Part shown: positions 1 through 10,884 of the stretch, piece by piece
Numbering within the stretch: position 1 is the first letter of the stretch
Layout: every line of letters starts with the position of its first letter
Source of the DNA: Gnetum montanum
Lineage: Eukaryota > Streptophyta > Gnetopsida > Gnetales > Gnetaceae
Assembly (NCBI GenBank): GCA_015680685.1
Contig: MNCI01023897.1
Coordinates: 7,094 to 48,637 of the forward strand
Direction: 5' to 3'
DNA: 41,544 nucleotides
Position numbers and translations under genes: made by a program
The notes under the pieces: model-generated
Told to the model about the DNA's origin: nothing
The model's database searches: none
What the model saw: the letters and a program-made list of their open reading frames with translations, nothing else

Positions 1-496
1 TTGCTAGGATTACCAAGAGTCATATGCATGCTCAAAGTGATCGTACTTATATGCTTAATTAATTAACATGCATGAAAATGTAAATATTAACTAAGTACAT
101 AAAAAGTAAATTGCATGGAAAGTAAATCCAATCTAAGTCAAAGTGCTACAATGAATAAGAATCAATCTCGATCTTATTATCGTTCATGGAATATGTCTAG
201 GTACATTACCAATCGAATAAGGCTTCGTACAGTTAACTCAGATCCATTCTATGGGCACTCACTAATAGTTCTCTAAGATTATGGAATAAAATTACAAGAA
301 TTTGGTTACTCTATTAACAAAACTATGAAAAAATAATGCAAAATTCATGCTAAATCAGGAGCCTAGGTGTTATATTTATATGCTAGCATATACCCCCCTA
401 ACGTTGGATACCTGACATCGCATTTGGGCTCTAACATCAAATACTCGACATTAAGGCTTCGACATCGGGTACCCAATGCTAGAGGAGATGAAAACA
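1..496 (-). repeat. 3' LTR of element A (truncated by window start)
   Basis: Position 1 aligns with 3637, and similarity runs to the end at 496, matching 4183 of the second copy. Roughly one base in ten differs by eye, so the copies are old. In element orientation (minus) the LTR begins TGTTTTCATC, a canonical TG start. About 370 bp of its far end lie before the window. A TATAAATA box is on the minus strand at 373-380. Confidence 0.8.
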
Positions 497-1440
497 TGCT
501 TCATCATACCTCCAAAACTAAATGAAAACTTGTCCTTGAGTGAAGAAGATGAGGAAAAAGTTCTATACAAAATATTGGGTAGGTATGGGATTATTGATTA
601 ACATACAAACTATTGACTGATTTTGAGTGTCGCATTACAAAATTTTATTCGAATGGATGTATACAAAATGACAGAGTGATAAAAAGACTAAAAAGACATT
701 CAAGATTACAAAATTTGCAAAGGTCTTCAAAAATCAGTTGAATATGATCCTCCTTGTTGTTGCTAGTAGTGGAAAAATTTTAACCTTGATTGTTATGTCG
801 ATGCTTCTCTAGTTATGCAGAACATTATTAAAGGGTGGATTGAAATTTCTTCTCATCATCCCATGGATCTAGCAAACATGCAAAGCTTGAGCTACTATTT
901 TGTATGTACTATGATGTGTCCATGGTCATATCCTTCATTGTCTCCCTCTTGGCTTAGATGTTTCTTTTAGCATGACCTATAGTCACCAAAGGATCAACAT
1001 TAGTTATGGTAAATTTTCCTTAATAATTAACCCTTGTCAGATCCCTTAGTTTTCTTTTAAGCATAAGGTAATTATAGCATACTATGCCCAAGGCTATGAG
1101 GTAACTAAAATCATCAAGCTGTTCACATTATTTTGATCAATTACTATTAGTTACCATTATGTTCAAAAATAGGATGATGGAAAAATTTTAAAGTAGGCAT
1201 CCCTAGCCCCCATGACTAATAAGAATAACTTTGGAAGCACATAAGTTTTTACATAATTGAAACCAAAGGTCTAATTCAGAAGATGACCAAGAAATATTAA
1301 TGGATATGGAAATAAAAAAGTAGGAAAAATTAATGAAACAAATGAGAAGTAGTCCCAAAATCATGCATAAATTTAGAGAAATCGTCAGTGATGTTTTGGA
1401 AGATGTGAAGGTTACTTCAAAGCCATAATCAACAAAAGTT
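497..1440 (-). other. internal 3' region of element A, no gene seen
   Basis: This AT-rich stretch lies between the 3' LTR of element A and the block shared with element B. I see no coding similarity on either strand. The bases next to the LTR, GGAGGTATGATGAAGCA on the minus strand, could be a decayed polypurine tract. Confidence 0.4.
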
Positions 1441-2300
1441 ATGCAAGTGGGTCCTCCCCAAAGCAGGCTCCTACCATAATGCCCTTGTATAACCACTTCT
1501 ATAGATGCTCTTGGGCACCTGAGAAGTTAAATTTAGACCATGCCTTTGTTCTAAACAACACACAACTGCTGTGGTTAGGATGTTGCATGATACTACACAA
1601 ACCCAAAAGGCTCATAATTGCATGTAGCAGTGAGGTGAATAATGGAATGAGAAGGGATTGCAAAGATCGGGATGTAAGGTGCTTAACCATGTCTACAATA
1701 GGTTCTTGTGATAGGTGTGATTAAAATGATCAACATACGTATCCATCCAAGTTTAGACCAAGTCTATACCATGAACAGTAACCTTGCATTGATGTGTTCC
1801 ATCTTGCCAACCACCATGACTCCACAACCACCTTAGAATAATCATCACTCTAAAAGAGAAGAAAAGAGAAGAAGGAAGAAAGGGCCTTAGTTAGAGGGGT
1901 GTCTTTAGGCATGGGTAACATGTCTTTCCAACTCCAGAACTAGTGGTTGTAGCCCATTATTGTGTCTAAGGGGTGTGCTTTGAATTCCCATTATTATTTT
2001 TGTTTCTTCTTCTTTTTCTTCTTTTTGTTATTTTTTTTCTTTTTCTTTTTGATGGGAACCACACCATGTAAAGATAGAGCTTTCTTTTTGATGAAGGAGT
2101 GATGATACATTCTAAGATGAGTCATAAACCACATGAAGGAAGTTAAGAAGAGAACCCAACAAGTCCCCTTGAGGGAACACCCTTTGCTGTTCCCACTTGG
2201 TCATTCCCTCTTTCTTCAAGGTACAACGATCATTGATTAATTTTAGTTTCATAAAGGAAGAACCAAATTGTTTCCATAAAAAAGACCTTTTATTCACCTT
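1441..2300 (-). repeat. 3' untranslated block of the A/B family, copy in A
   Basis: The block matches 18489-19330 of element B in order: the 'tgcaagtgggtcctcccc' start, an 'aaaagagaagaa' run, 'aacatgtctttc', and 'gatgggaaccaca'. It has no convincing ORF; the short ORFs here are overlapping and unsupported. In the family it lies between integrase and the 3' LTR, where Athila elements may carry an env-like ORF, but no such ORF is visible here. Confidence 0.65.
1996..2051. repeat. T/C-rich low-complexity tract
   Basis: A run of T with interspersed C, just before 'gatgggaaccacacc'. Element B has only a short version at the same place (about 19047-19062), so the tract expanded in A. Confidence 0.7.
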
Positions 2301-2324
2301 GGAAGCAACCTAAGAAAAAAAATC

Positions 2325-3135
2325 CAAGAGTGTCCAACATTATGGACCACTAGTGAATGGAGCTTGGTTCCAACAATCTATACCAACTTTCAGCTTCATC
2401 TATTAGTGTCCTAAGAAAGAGCTTAAGATTTTACCATCAAATTTCAATGTTGTATGAGGCACAAGCATCATGGAAGGCTTGTAGATGATGTTGTGGATCC
2501 AAATTGTAGCCTCCTACAAATTTAGGGATATTGTTTATATCAAGCCTAGGTAAGCGACTATTCCTCCAATGCCTATGAGGCATCTTAACTACCTCTGTGA
2601 TCTCCATCAGGCTCTTAGTGGACAATAAGGGTTCATCGTCATTAGACATGTTGTGATGGAAATTTCTATTTCTATTCGTTTGATTGTGAAAATATTTTCT
2701 ATGATCATTGTGATGTCTTTGATTTTTCCCTTAGGTTCAATTTCTATCTTTGTCTTGGTCCCATAGTGGAGCTCTATCTCTATACCTACTTTTATCTTTG
2801 TCAGAACTAGATGTTGAAGAGGAAGAGGAAGATGAGGAACTGGGAGAATCATCATGGCTTCTATAGTTCTCCCCATGGTCCCTTGATTTATCTTGTCTAG
2901 GTTTAGAGGAGGTCCTAGGCCTTGAGGCCCTTCTTGATCTAGGACTTGCTCCATCTCCTCTACGATTGTCTACACTAGTTGAATGTAGTCTTTAAGTGTA
3001 GTAAGGATCTAAATGAGCATAGAAGACCCATGTTTGAGGTTGTTCACTCCAATTTTCCTCAGTATATATCCTATCATTTCTCTTATGAGTGTTCTCATCA
3101 TATGATGCATTATTGGTCTTGTGTGAAGAAGACAT
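2325..3135 (-). pseudogene. gag: gag remnant of element A (Athila-like)
   Basis: Gag is the capsid/nucleocapsid polyprotein that packages element RNA. The probable start is ATG at 3135-3133 (MSSS...), aligned with the MSSS start of element B gag at 25868. A basic, serine-rich stretch with two Ser runs follows (about 2790-2880), then DDEPLLSTKSLMEITEVVKM, which aligns with element B residues DDEPFLAT, a stop, then SMLNITKVVKI. The similarity continues through GGYN, QAFHDA and DEAESWYRLLEPSSIH to about 2325, with several stops. There it stops abruptly and joins the 3' untranslated block. Most of gag beyond this point and all of pol are missing. The frame is broken, so no functional product is expected. 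Confidence 0.75.
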
Positions 3136-3248
3136 GGTTTTGTCTGATAATGTGTGTGATTTAAAATATTAATGTTTTCTAAGAGATAGATCATTAATAC
3201 CTTTACAGTGATCATGTATAATATAACTAATCCAGATAACTAGCATCA

Positions 3249-3265
3249 TCCTGACAATGGTGCTA
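3249..3265 (-). other. primer binding site of element A (tRNA-Asp type, decayed)
   Basis: Read on the minus strand the site is TAGCACCATTGTCAGGA, next to the LTR end at 3267. It matches the tRNA-Asp primer site used by Athila/Tat elements (TGGCGCCGTTGCCGGGGA), with one base missing and G-to-A or C-to-T changes, mostly at CpG positions. Confidence 0.65.
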
Positions 3266-3266
3266 A

Positions 3267-4183
3267 TGATGAGTAGCGAGGTACCCCTATGCCCAACCAT
3301 ACAAATCGCAAGTGTTCATTCAAAATCTAGTTAAATTCCATGGATGGGACTAGTTGTGACATCTAGATCACTATGCCTTGATCGTAGTTCATTGTCTTCC
3401 CACTTGGACTAGTGGTAGCTTTGTCACATATGGTTTAGTCCAGAGTGAGGCATATGATTTTTATTCTTTTATATTTTATTGTTCTACGATTAACAATAGG
3501 TTGAAACTCAATTTATAATCAATTCAACTAATCTAATTGCTAATTAATAATCAAATACCCTAACATAAGTATTCGATCCCACTTCCCATGCACATCTTGA
3601 ACACATATAATGCTACTGGGTTCTAAACGTTAAGCATTACTAGGATTACCAAGAGTCATATGCATGTTCGAAGCAATTGTACTTATGTGTTTAATTAATT
3701 AACATGCATGAAAATGTAAATATTAACTAAGTACATGAAAATTAAATTGCATGGAAAGTAAATCTAATCTAATTCAAAGTGTTGCAATGAATAAGAATCA
3801 ATATTGATCTTATTGCCATTCATGGAATATGTCCAGGTATATTGCTAGTTGAATAAGACTTCGTACAACTGACTTAGATCCACTTTGTGGGCACNCGAAT
3901 AAGACTTCGTACAACTGACTTAGATCCACTTTGTGGGCACTCATTGACTATTCTCTAAGATTACGAAATAAAATTGCAAGAATTCAACTACTGTATTGAC
4001 AAAACTATGAAAAACTAATGCAAAACTCATGCTAAATCAGGAGCCTAGGCACTATATTTATATGCCAGTGTATAACCCCTGATGTTGGGTACCTGACGTC
4101 GCATCTGGGCTTCGACATCAAATACCCAATGTCAAGTCTCCGATGTTGACATTGGGTACCCAACATCAGAGTAGATGAAAACA
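3267..4183 (-). repeat. 5' LTR of element A
   Basis: The direct repeat of 1-496 continues downward to TGATGAG at 3267, immediately beside the primer site. In element orientation the LTR starts TGTTTTCATC and ends CTCATCA, the usual TG...CA ends. A TATAAATA box is on the minus strand at 4055-4062. The length is 917 bp, including about 46 bp added by the duplication around the N at 3895. The low end also matches element B from 26019. Confidence 0.85.
3851..3940. other. assembly join: 44-bp duplicate around a single N
   Basis: Bases 3851-3894 and 3897-3940 are identical, separated by N at 3895 and C at 3896. The other LTR copy has this segment once (about 197-240). This is the pattern of two overlapping contig ends that were scaffolded without merging. 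Confidence 0.85.
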
Positions 4184-5967
4184 TTGTTCATTAATCCCTA
4201 AGTCATCTAATAGCCAATAATTCTTCTCTTGTGCATTGCTCTTTTGGTAGAATGATGGATAGAGTTCTTCTAAGCTCACCCTCTGCTTACTGCTTGGTCA
4301 TATTTACCAATCCATCATTCAGGAAGGAATAGATAATGTCATTTTCTTAGTGATCATGGACCTTTCTAAAATCCTTATTAGGACTAAAGAATCTATATCC
4401 TATGCATGGAAATATTACCCTTTCAAATTTGGCCTTTATTTTCATCACATGAAGGGCATTTTCAAAATACCAAAAGCTGATTTGTAGCAAAGAAACTTTC
4501 CCAGTCATGTATTCATGTCGTAATTGGCTATTTCATATTTACCTTTCCACATTTAGAGCTACCAAATAGGGAGCCACAAATTGTGACAATTTCCTTGATC
4601 TTCCTTCAAATCCTCCTATAATAATCTTTGTATATTGGGCATGGAAAAAGACCCCTCCTTTACACTTGGCTTTGATTTTATCTACCACAACTTGCTCAAA
4701 CCTTAGTAAAGCTTTATTTGTTAGGAATTGATACAAGACTGAATAAACAATATTCAAATTCAAGGGTTTGAGCATCCAAATAATATTTATGTTATAAGAT
4801 AAAAATCATAACAGTGTCATCTTTTTTTTTTTTTGTCTTTCTATGGTGTATTAAGGAAAAATGAATCTAAACCTTCTAGGGTTTGGGATTGTGGCCCAAA
4901 CATGATCTAATAAAAAAGGAACTCGTGTTAAATTAGGTAATATTGGCCATGGTTTCTACTATTTTGGCTTGTAATTAACTATTCATGAAATACACTAGAT
5001 GGAAGGGTTTGTTGTTCTTAACAATAACTAAAATTTTCAAATGTTGGGCTAAAACAAAGGAAACATTTGAGCTTGAACAGATATTTGAAGTGGCAATAAA
5101 AATACAATGATGGAACCTAATTTTATTGAAGCTAAGAAAGATCTTGTTGTAGCTGAAAAATATAGAAATGCTTGATCTGGCTAGATGTAGTTCTTGCTCA
5201 TTTACCAATATAATATTCCCTACAATTATCACAGTATTCTTGTTTCGAGTATCTTGTTCAGAATGATTGGGTAGAGGAATGCCATATAATTCATAGCTTT
5301 GGGTGGGATTGATATCTATCATGTTTTCTAACCTCTACTTAAACTTCAAATAGTCCCTATTATATTCTATCTTAGAGAAAATTCAATTGATAACATTTGG
5401 AATTAAATTGGCCCTAGGTTTAAAGTTATTGATAATGTCTTGAATTAAATTGGCCCTGGGTCTCAAGCCAATTCTATGCATACTTGTAGAAACTCCCCCA
5501 CTCATTCTCTTAGCTAAATGCTTGCATTTGGAACTGCTGGACATAATGACAATCAATATCATGGTAGAAAGTTGGTTTGTCCTCCTCATCTAGGTCTTGA
5601 AGCTCCAAATCTTTCATTGATTCTACCCATCTTTGTAGCTAAAAAATCAATAAGCTAAAACCCTACAAATATTTTGTAAGCACTTGAACCAGGACATCTT
5701 GATACAACAAATTGGTTTCCTCTTTGGTTCTAATGTATTTGTTAGGTATTCTAAGTGTTTGCCTATTAATTGCATAGATTATCCTAGGAATTCTGAATAA
5801 CACTATATGTGCAAATAGCTCTATGCGATTTTTGCGAAAACTCCTTTGTAGTAGTATGAGCAATGGTGGTTGGTGTAAGAACTTATATATCATTAAGAAG
5901 TATTGTAAATGCAATTTTCTTTGAGCAACATTTATATTTGGTCATTAAGTCTATCCATTAGCATACC
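4184..5967 (-). pseudogene. degenerate minus-strand coding region, unrecognised
   Basis: Between LTR A and aORF1 the minus strand holds open pieces at 5914-5663, 5589-5383, 5322-4975 and 4775-4539, separated by stops and frameshifts. The piece at 4775-4539 contains SVLYQFLTNKALLRF and a KGGVFFHAQYTKI stretch. Its spacing loosely resembles accessory ORFs often found in plant retrotransposons, annotated as putative plant transposon protein. This is a weak resemblance only. The 3' LTR expected for element C at its low-coordinate end was not found here, so this stretch may have replaced it. Confidence 0.3.
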
Positions 5968-6140
5968 ATGAACTCCACTTTTCTTGGTTTTAGGGTTGCA
6001 AAAGCCATTTTAATTTTGGGTCCTAGCAATGTGAATCCCACGACTAAAGGTAAGTGATGATATTTCTCTGATGCCTTAGTTTGTTTGATTGGCTACAACG
6101 TTGGTTATACTGACACTATGATTTTGCATTGTGCTTACAG

Positions 6141-7191
6141 TTAACATCCCCCCTAGCGGAGACCCTATTACGACAGGGCAGACTGAGAGCACCCTATCCA
6201 TGAAATTTGGGGAAGTCAGCAAGGTGCAGCGATGGTTAGATACTAATGCCCCACCGCCTATTGTCTATTGTTTGAATGATGCCAGCCTCATGGAGCTATT
6301 CACAACCCCAAGCCCTGATGTCTCTGTAACTGAAATGATTGGAATTGTTGATTCATTCGACAACTCTATCACTTACTACAGCACCCGTATCAAGGGTGTC
6401 AAAATAGTTTTTCATCTGTCAGTTGAGTTCTTTTTAGACCTCTTCGGTGTCCTAGTAGATGGTGTGAATGTGGTTTTGGACAGGGCGCAGAAGGAGCTCC
6501 ATGTGGTGCGTGAGCTGGAAGATTGGTTGGGTGTTCTCAAGGGCTCTAAGGGGTTCCCAATGCAAGGAACATCCAAGGTGATGAAAGTCAATGAATTGTA
6601 TCCCCTATTTAGGGCACGGGTATTTCCTAAATCCCTATCTCAAGTGAAGAGTCTTGGGGTGGAAGTCGTGCGCATCATGCAGACCATTTTAGAGACCGGG
6701 ATGCATTATAATTGGGCCAAATTTTTGCTATCGAGTTTCCATGGGGAGATAGTGCGGTTGCGTTCAAATGTTGAGGTGCAATCCCATTTTACTTTTGCTT
6801 TCTTCACTGGTTATCTACATTGCCTGGCTGAATTTTTGGTGGTTCGTGCAAGTAACAAATATGTTTTGCGGGATCGTACTCAATTATCTCGTCCATGGAT
6901 TAGCCATTTATTCGAGGTAGCTGAGTCTCAAGATGCACCCGAGGAGATCAATGAATCAGTTTCCGTCACAACAGAGGGGTCATCTGGTGGTTCAATCCAT
7001 ACATGTGACAGCATGGGGTTGGAACTAGACAATGTGCCCTACACCACTAGGAGGGCTAATCGGGTGATCAAGGAGACCATCGGGAAAGCCAAATCGAAGG
7101 TTTAGAAGCGCGAACACCCTAGAGAGGTGGTCCCAATTGTAGAAGAGCCAAGGGTGAAGCGTATATGATTTAAAATTCCTGCGTGAGATAA
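6141..7191 (+). CDS. aORF1 exon 2: conserved N-terminal domain
   Basis: This is the longest open exon, open to the TAG at 7103. Landmarks are FGEVSKVQRWLD, LFTTPSPDVSVTEMI, the strand-like RIKGVKIVFHLSVEFFLDLFGV, ELYPLFRARVFPKSL, and FTGYLHCLAEFLVV followed by TQLSRPWISHL. The same landmarks recur in order at 38851-39876 (APSPIVSIMEMV, TLDVNESTFTDLFGV, EMYPLF, ATYLWRFAEFLIV, LTRPWVRHL). Conservation between two diverged copies supports a real protein domain. The 'KGvkVxF...LFGV' pattern resembles plant-retrotransposon accessory ORFs; no enzymatic motif is visible. Confidence 0.75.
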
Positions 7192-7930
7192 GTAAGCTTG
7201 ATGCACTTGTTTTATTACGATCATCGTTATTTTCACTTATTCATTTTTCATTTTTTTGACCGTTTACATGAAACTAATGTTGGATCTATGAATGTCTTCA
7301 GAACTTACTCCGGAAGTGAGAAGACGGGAGCTAAAAATGATTATCAAGGAGGAGGAAGTTCCAACAAATTTAATTGAGGAGGAAGAGGTCAGCAAAGATC
7401 AGGTGGAAGTGACCGAAGAACTGGCGCAAGACACCACAGAGACAGAACTAGTCGATGACCAAGATGGTGTTGATGAAATCTTTGATAGCTTCCTCAGGGG
7501 AAGATTGGACCTCGACGACCCTTTGAACCGGGAAGGAAACAGAGAATTCAGTATAACTTTTTGTTTTATTTTTCCTTGTGAATCGTTGTTTTCATTATTT
7601 GGTGTTTTAATTTTATGTTTTTTATCGCTTTCAGACGAAAATATTGAAACTAGGACGATTCCTACGATGCGGTTGGAAGTACCTATGATAGAGGCTCCAC
7701 CTAAAACGACCACTGAAGCTAGTCCATCTCGCACTCATGAACCATTTACTTGGACCGAAATGCCAAGAAAAATGGATTTTGTCACCAATATCGTCGACAA
7801 GGTGGTCGAACGCATTCAGCAAGCTCACCCTGAAATAGGTACAAACGTCTCAAGAGTTTTGCTCCCTTCGATTTTCGCATTTTTTTTTTTGCCATCTAAG
7901 GTCTAATGCCTGTTCTTTTCATGTGGGTAG

Positions 7931-8714
7931 GGGCTAAACTAAAGTGGGATCCATCTGAAGCTATTTGTATTGACAGCTTGCCTACACTACTACCAGAAGT
8001 TGAACAAGTACCAAGACAAGTCTATGATGAGCTGGCAGAATGTCTTGTGCATAATGCTAAATCGCTTTGGACCTGTAGGCACTCCATTGAACAGCTATGG
8101 TTGTAGATCCAGACAAGGGAAAGAGAGGTTTCTGAGTTATCAACCGAAAGTGATGATCTCAAATCTCGTTATGAGTTCGCCTCGGCCAGATTAATAGGTG
8201 ATCATTCTTGGCGAACTTCCGAGATCACTTATACCAGAATTTGGAACTTGCTGAATTGCCATGTGTCACTGACTCAGGAGCTAGTAGAGCGTAAGGCCCA
8301 GATAGATTTACTGAACCTCAAGTATCAGGATTGGAAGGCTTTCGCTTCTAAGGTGTGGAAGTGGGGTCAAGACAAAAAGACCCATAAGTATCATTTTAAG
8401 AAATCACTAAAAGAGGTATCTATAGAGAAGCGTCAGCTTGAGATGTTCGTAGAGGGTCTAGGTCTACGCTCTGCATTTGATACATTTGCCAAGCATACCA
8501 TTGTTGAGATGGAATCGCCCAAGAGGGTAATTACAACTACTTCTGGGGAGGTCTCTGTGGGTGAATTTCCCTTAAAACGTCCCACATGGTCGATGGTTGA
8601 CAAAGGGAAGTCCTTAGTGAACACGATCTAGGTCTCGATGGGACTGACTAGGCTAGTGTCTCCAAGGAAGAAATTCTCCGTCGGTTGGAATTCAGTTTAG
8701 GGGGATCTCCTACA
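7931..8714 (+). CDS. aORF1 exon 5: charged, probable coiled-coil region
   Basis: The exon begins in phase with exon 4 (AKLKWDPSEA) and reads in one frame to about 8620, with one TAG at 8104-8106. After that stop the sequence is rich in Glu, Lys, Arg, Leu and Gln with heptad-like spacing (IQTREREVSELS, LTQELVERKAQIDLLNLKY, SIEKRQLEMFVEGL), suggesting a coiled coil and possible oligomerisation. The last part (ASVSKEEILRRLEFSLGGSPT) needs a one-base shift near 8620-8635 and contains a second TAG. Exon 6 then continues in frame to the terminal TAG at 8911-8913. Confidence 0.6.
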
Positions 8715-8913
8715 GTAAGTAGTTTATTCTTGTGAATTTTGTTCGTTGAATAACATTTGGGATTTTTCTATTTTCTTTTTATGTTGGTTATTTTCTTTTT
8801 CCTTTTCATAGGGTCAGGGTGATGACGATGTTCAAGAAGGTGACCCCAGTGGAGTGGGGACCCATGGTGCCAGAGAGTCTAAAGGGGACAGCCCTCCTGA
8901 CCCTGATGTTTAG

Positions 8914-9512
8914 TTTTCATTTTGAAATTATCATGGCTCATATTTTTACATGAGTCGTAGACAGAATGTTTTTCCTTGGGTTGTACATGAACTGATGAAT
9001 GGAATCAGTTAACTGTTATAATTGTGCAACTGTATATGACTATATATATATATATATTATTTGAATTTTGAGTTTGTTTGAACACTGACAAATGTGGATT
9101 TAAAGCGGAAATATTTTTGTTCTTTTGGTTGTTTTTGTTTAAATGTAAACATGATGCAGCAATGTAAAATGTTTTGTTTGTTTTGTTGTTTAAGTGAAAT
9201 GCACGAAGTAGGAATGTAAGCAGGAATGTAATCATAATCGAAGAATAATTGTGAAAAGGGAAATGTAAGGAAAAACTGTAACTGATAACACGACAATGTA
9301 AGCATAAATTCGAACAATGAACTTGAATTTGCGAGAAAAAAAGTGTAAGTAAATGGTCTGGTTTAAGGCCATCTCGGGCCCCATGCACTAGTTTAAGGCC
9401 ATTTCAGGCCATGTGTAAACAAGAGAAGTTTCAAGTAATGCTGGTGGGTTTCTTGGTAAACCGGCCATTTCTGGCTATGGCTAGTTTTATGTCATTGCGG
9501 ACATGTGATAGT
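8914..9512. other. convergent spacer between aORF1 and element C gag-protease
   Basis: This holds the probable 3' untranslated part of aORF1 and the distal end of element C. It has repeated 'ATGTAA' words (9140-9300) and two near-repeats of 'tttaaggccat...ggcc' (9362-9382 and 9390-9412). Similar 'GGCCTTA..AGGCCATG' words occur at 33370-33415 and 33710-33735 beside element D. No remnant of RT, RNase H or integrase is visible. Confidence 0.5.
9041..9058. repeat. (TA)n microsatellite
   Basis: An alternating TA run of about nine units in the spacer downstream of aORF1. Confidence 0.85.
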
Positions 9513-9964
9513 TTAGCATTGTTTCAGATGATGTCTCATGTTTACTAATTGTTTAGCATATTTTTTATTTTTTTTTGTTTTCATGGTAGTGTGGTATTTG
9601 ACAAGGACAATTTGATATTCGACATCTCCTTCACTGATTACATTGAAAGGTAACTCTGACCAGGAGATGTCTAATGGAGCGAGTTTTGAGTCAATACTTT
9701 CGGATGCTTCTGTTTTAAATGTTGTTTCCATGGTTTCTGAGGAATCACCCTCGATGTGTTGGTCATCCTTTTGGGTGTTGTTTGTTTTATTCATCGCAGG
9801 TTTTTCAAGTTTATGTTCGCATTGTGGGTCACACAGTTCGGGCTCTTTGAATTTAACTTCGGAGCCTGGGTTTGCTTCCGTGTGAGATGAGATGGTGGAG
9901 GTAGCGGTATCTCCATGGATAATGATCTCACCCCCTTCATATGGTATGTGAATTTCCTGATGGA

Positions 9965-10290
9965 TGGGGGAAGACACTACTTTTAATTAGGCTAACCAAG
10001 GTCACCCCAAGATTAAGTTGAAGCTAGGCATCTCATCGATAACCACAAAGTCAGCAGAGGTGGGGAACCGATCCCCTACTATGAAGTCCAAGGTCAATGT
10101 ACCCTTGACCAATACTCATGATCCATTAAAAGACTTCAGACAGGTTGTAGCCATCGGCTTGATTAAGTCTGTAAGGCCCAATTGTTTGATAACGGAGTAA
10201 GGTACCACATTTGTGGCTGCTCCATCGTCTACATGTACTCAATGTATTTTGAACTAATTGACTTGTATGGTTATGAACATGGGTTCGTGA
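9965..10290 (-). pseudogene. pro: element C aspartic protease
   Basis: The minus strand shows VHVDDGAATNVVPYSVIKQL with a following FNGS, a stop, VLVKGTLTL, ADFVVIDEMPSFNLILG, a stop, then PWLA. These are the active-site D-x-G-A loop and the ILG-x-P-W-L flap-side motif of retropepsins. The active-site triplet is D-D-G. The enzyme would cut the gag(-pol) polyprotein during particle maturation. Three in-frame stops (in FNGS*V, ILG*P and LA*L) make it inactive as read. Confidence 0.75.
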
Positions 10291-10884
10291 GTGACATCTC
10301 CTGTTCTCTCATTTATTTTAATGTTTTCTGGATGGAAGTTTAATGATTTGGGTTTGGATTCTTGGTGTTTAGACATGACTGCATGTATAGAGGGCTCATC
10401 CATAGTAGGTTCTCGCTAATAGGGATCGACGTCAACATTTGTACCAGGGCTTCACGATGAACTGATGAAGTCAAGACAAGGTCATATAAGCTTAATGACG
10501 TGTTCTTTTGTTTAAGGGCCTGGGACTTGAGTCAGGGCGTTAGTTAAGTCTTTGCCATTGGGTGAATTCTTGTCCAAAGCCACTTGATCCATTGGACCTA
10601 ATAGCCATATCTCGCGCGGGGTGGCTTTCGTGTTGCTTTCGGTGACTGTTGGTGTTGACATGGGTTGTGCTCTCGATTCTTCCCTTTTACGACACGTGTT
10701 TGATTCATTGTTGGTGGGAGTCATAGGCACTACACTTAATGGGGTTGGCCTCGGAGGCTCTAGTGCCAGTTGTTGTTCCTTTTCCGAACATTCCTTCTCT
10801 AAACATTCCCTCGTGAGCCTATCTACCAGGCATTCTCGTGTGGGTTGCGTGGGAGCATGTGGATTTGGAACGCAGGGTTGTTTC

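Larger units (their letters stand above)
5968..8913 (+). pseudogene. aORF1: six-exon plus-strand gene, antisense to element C
   Basis: Exons read 5968-6049, 6141-7191, 7302-7550, 7635-7838, 7931-8714 and 8812-8913, with GT-AG introns of 84-110 bp. Strong donors are AAAG|GTAAGT (6050) and ACA|GTAAGT (8715); acceptors end ACAG, TCAG, TCAG, GTAG and ATAG. Reading frame is kept across introns 1, 3, 4 and 5; intron 2 needs a one-base indel, or a weaker donor at 7161. The product would be about 820 residues: a globular N-terminal part, an acidic Glu-rich part (exon 3), a charged, coiled-coil-like part (exon 5) and an Asp/Gly-rich tail. Defects are TAG at 7103 and 8104, a frameshift near 8620-8635 and TAG at 8649. 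The gene converges on gag-protease of element C, the place of antisense ORFs in Tat elements. The function is unknown. Exon 1 (MNSTFLGF...) is the least certain. Confidence 0.7.

Noticed and set aside
2607-2954. Minus-strand ORF of 115 codons, Ile/Glu/Lys-rich
   Set aside because: It is a different frame from the one conserved between elements A and B gag (the Ser-rich frame leading to DDEPLL).
9005-9388. Minus-strand ORFs (127 and 86 codons) downstream of aORF1
   Set aside because: Low-complexity Phe/Leu/Asn-rich frames in AT-rich untranslated sequence, without motif or similarity between copies.
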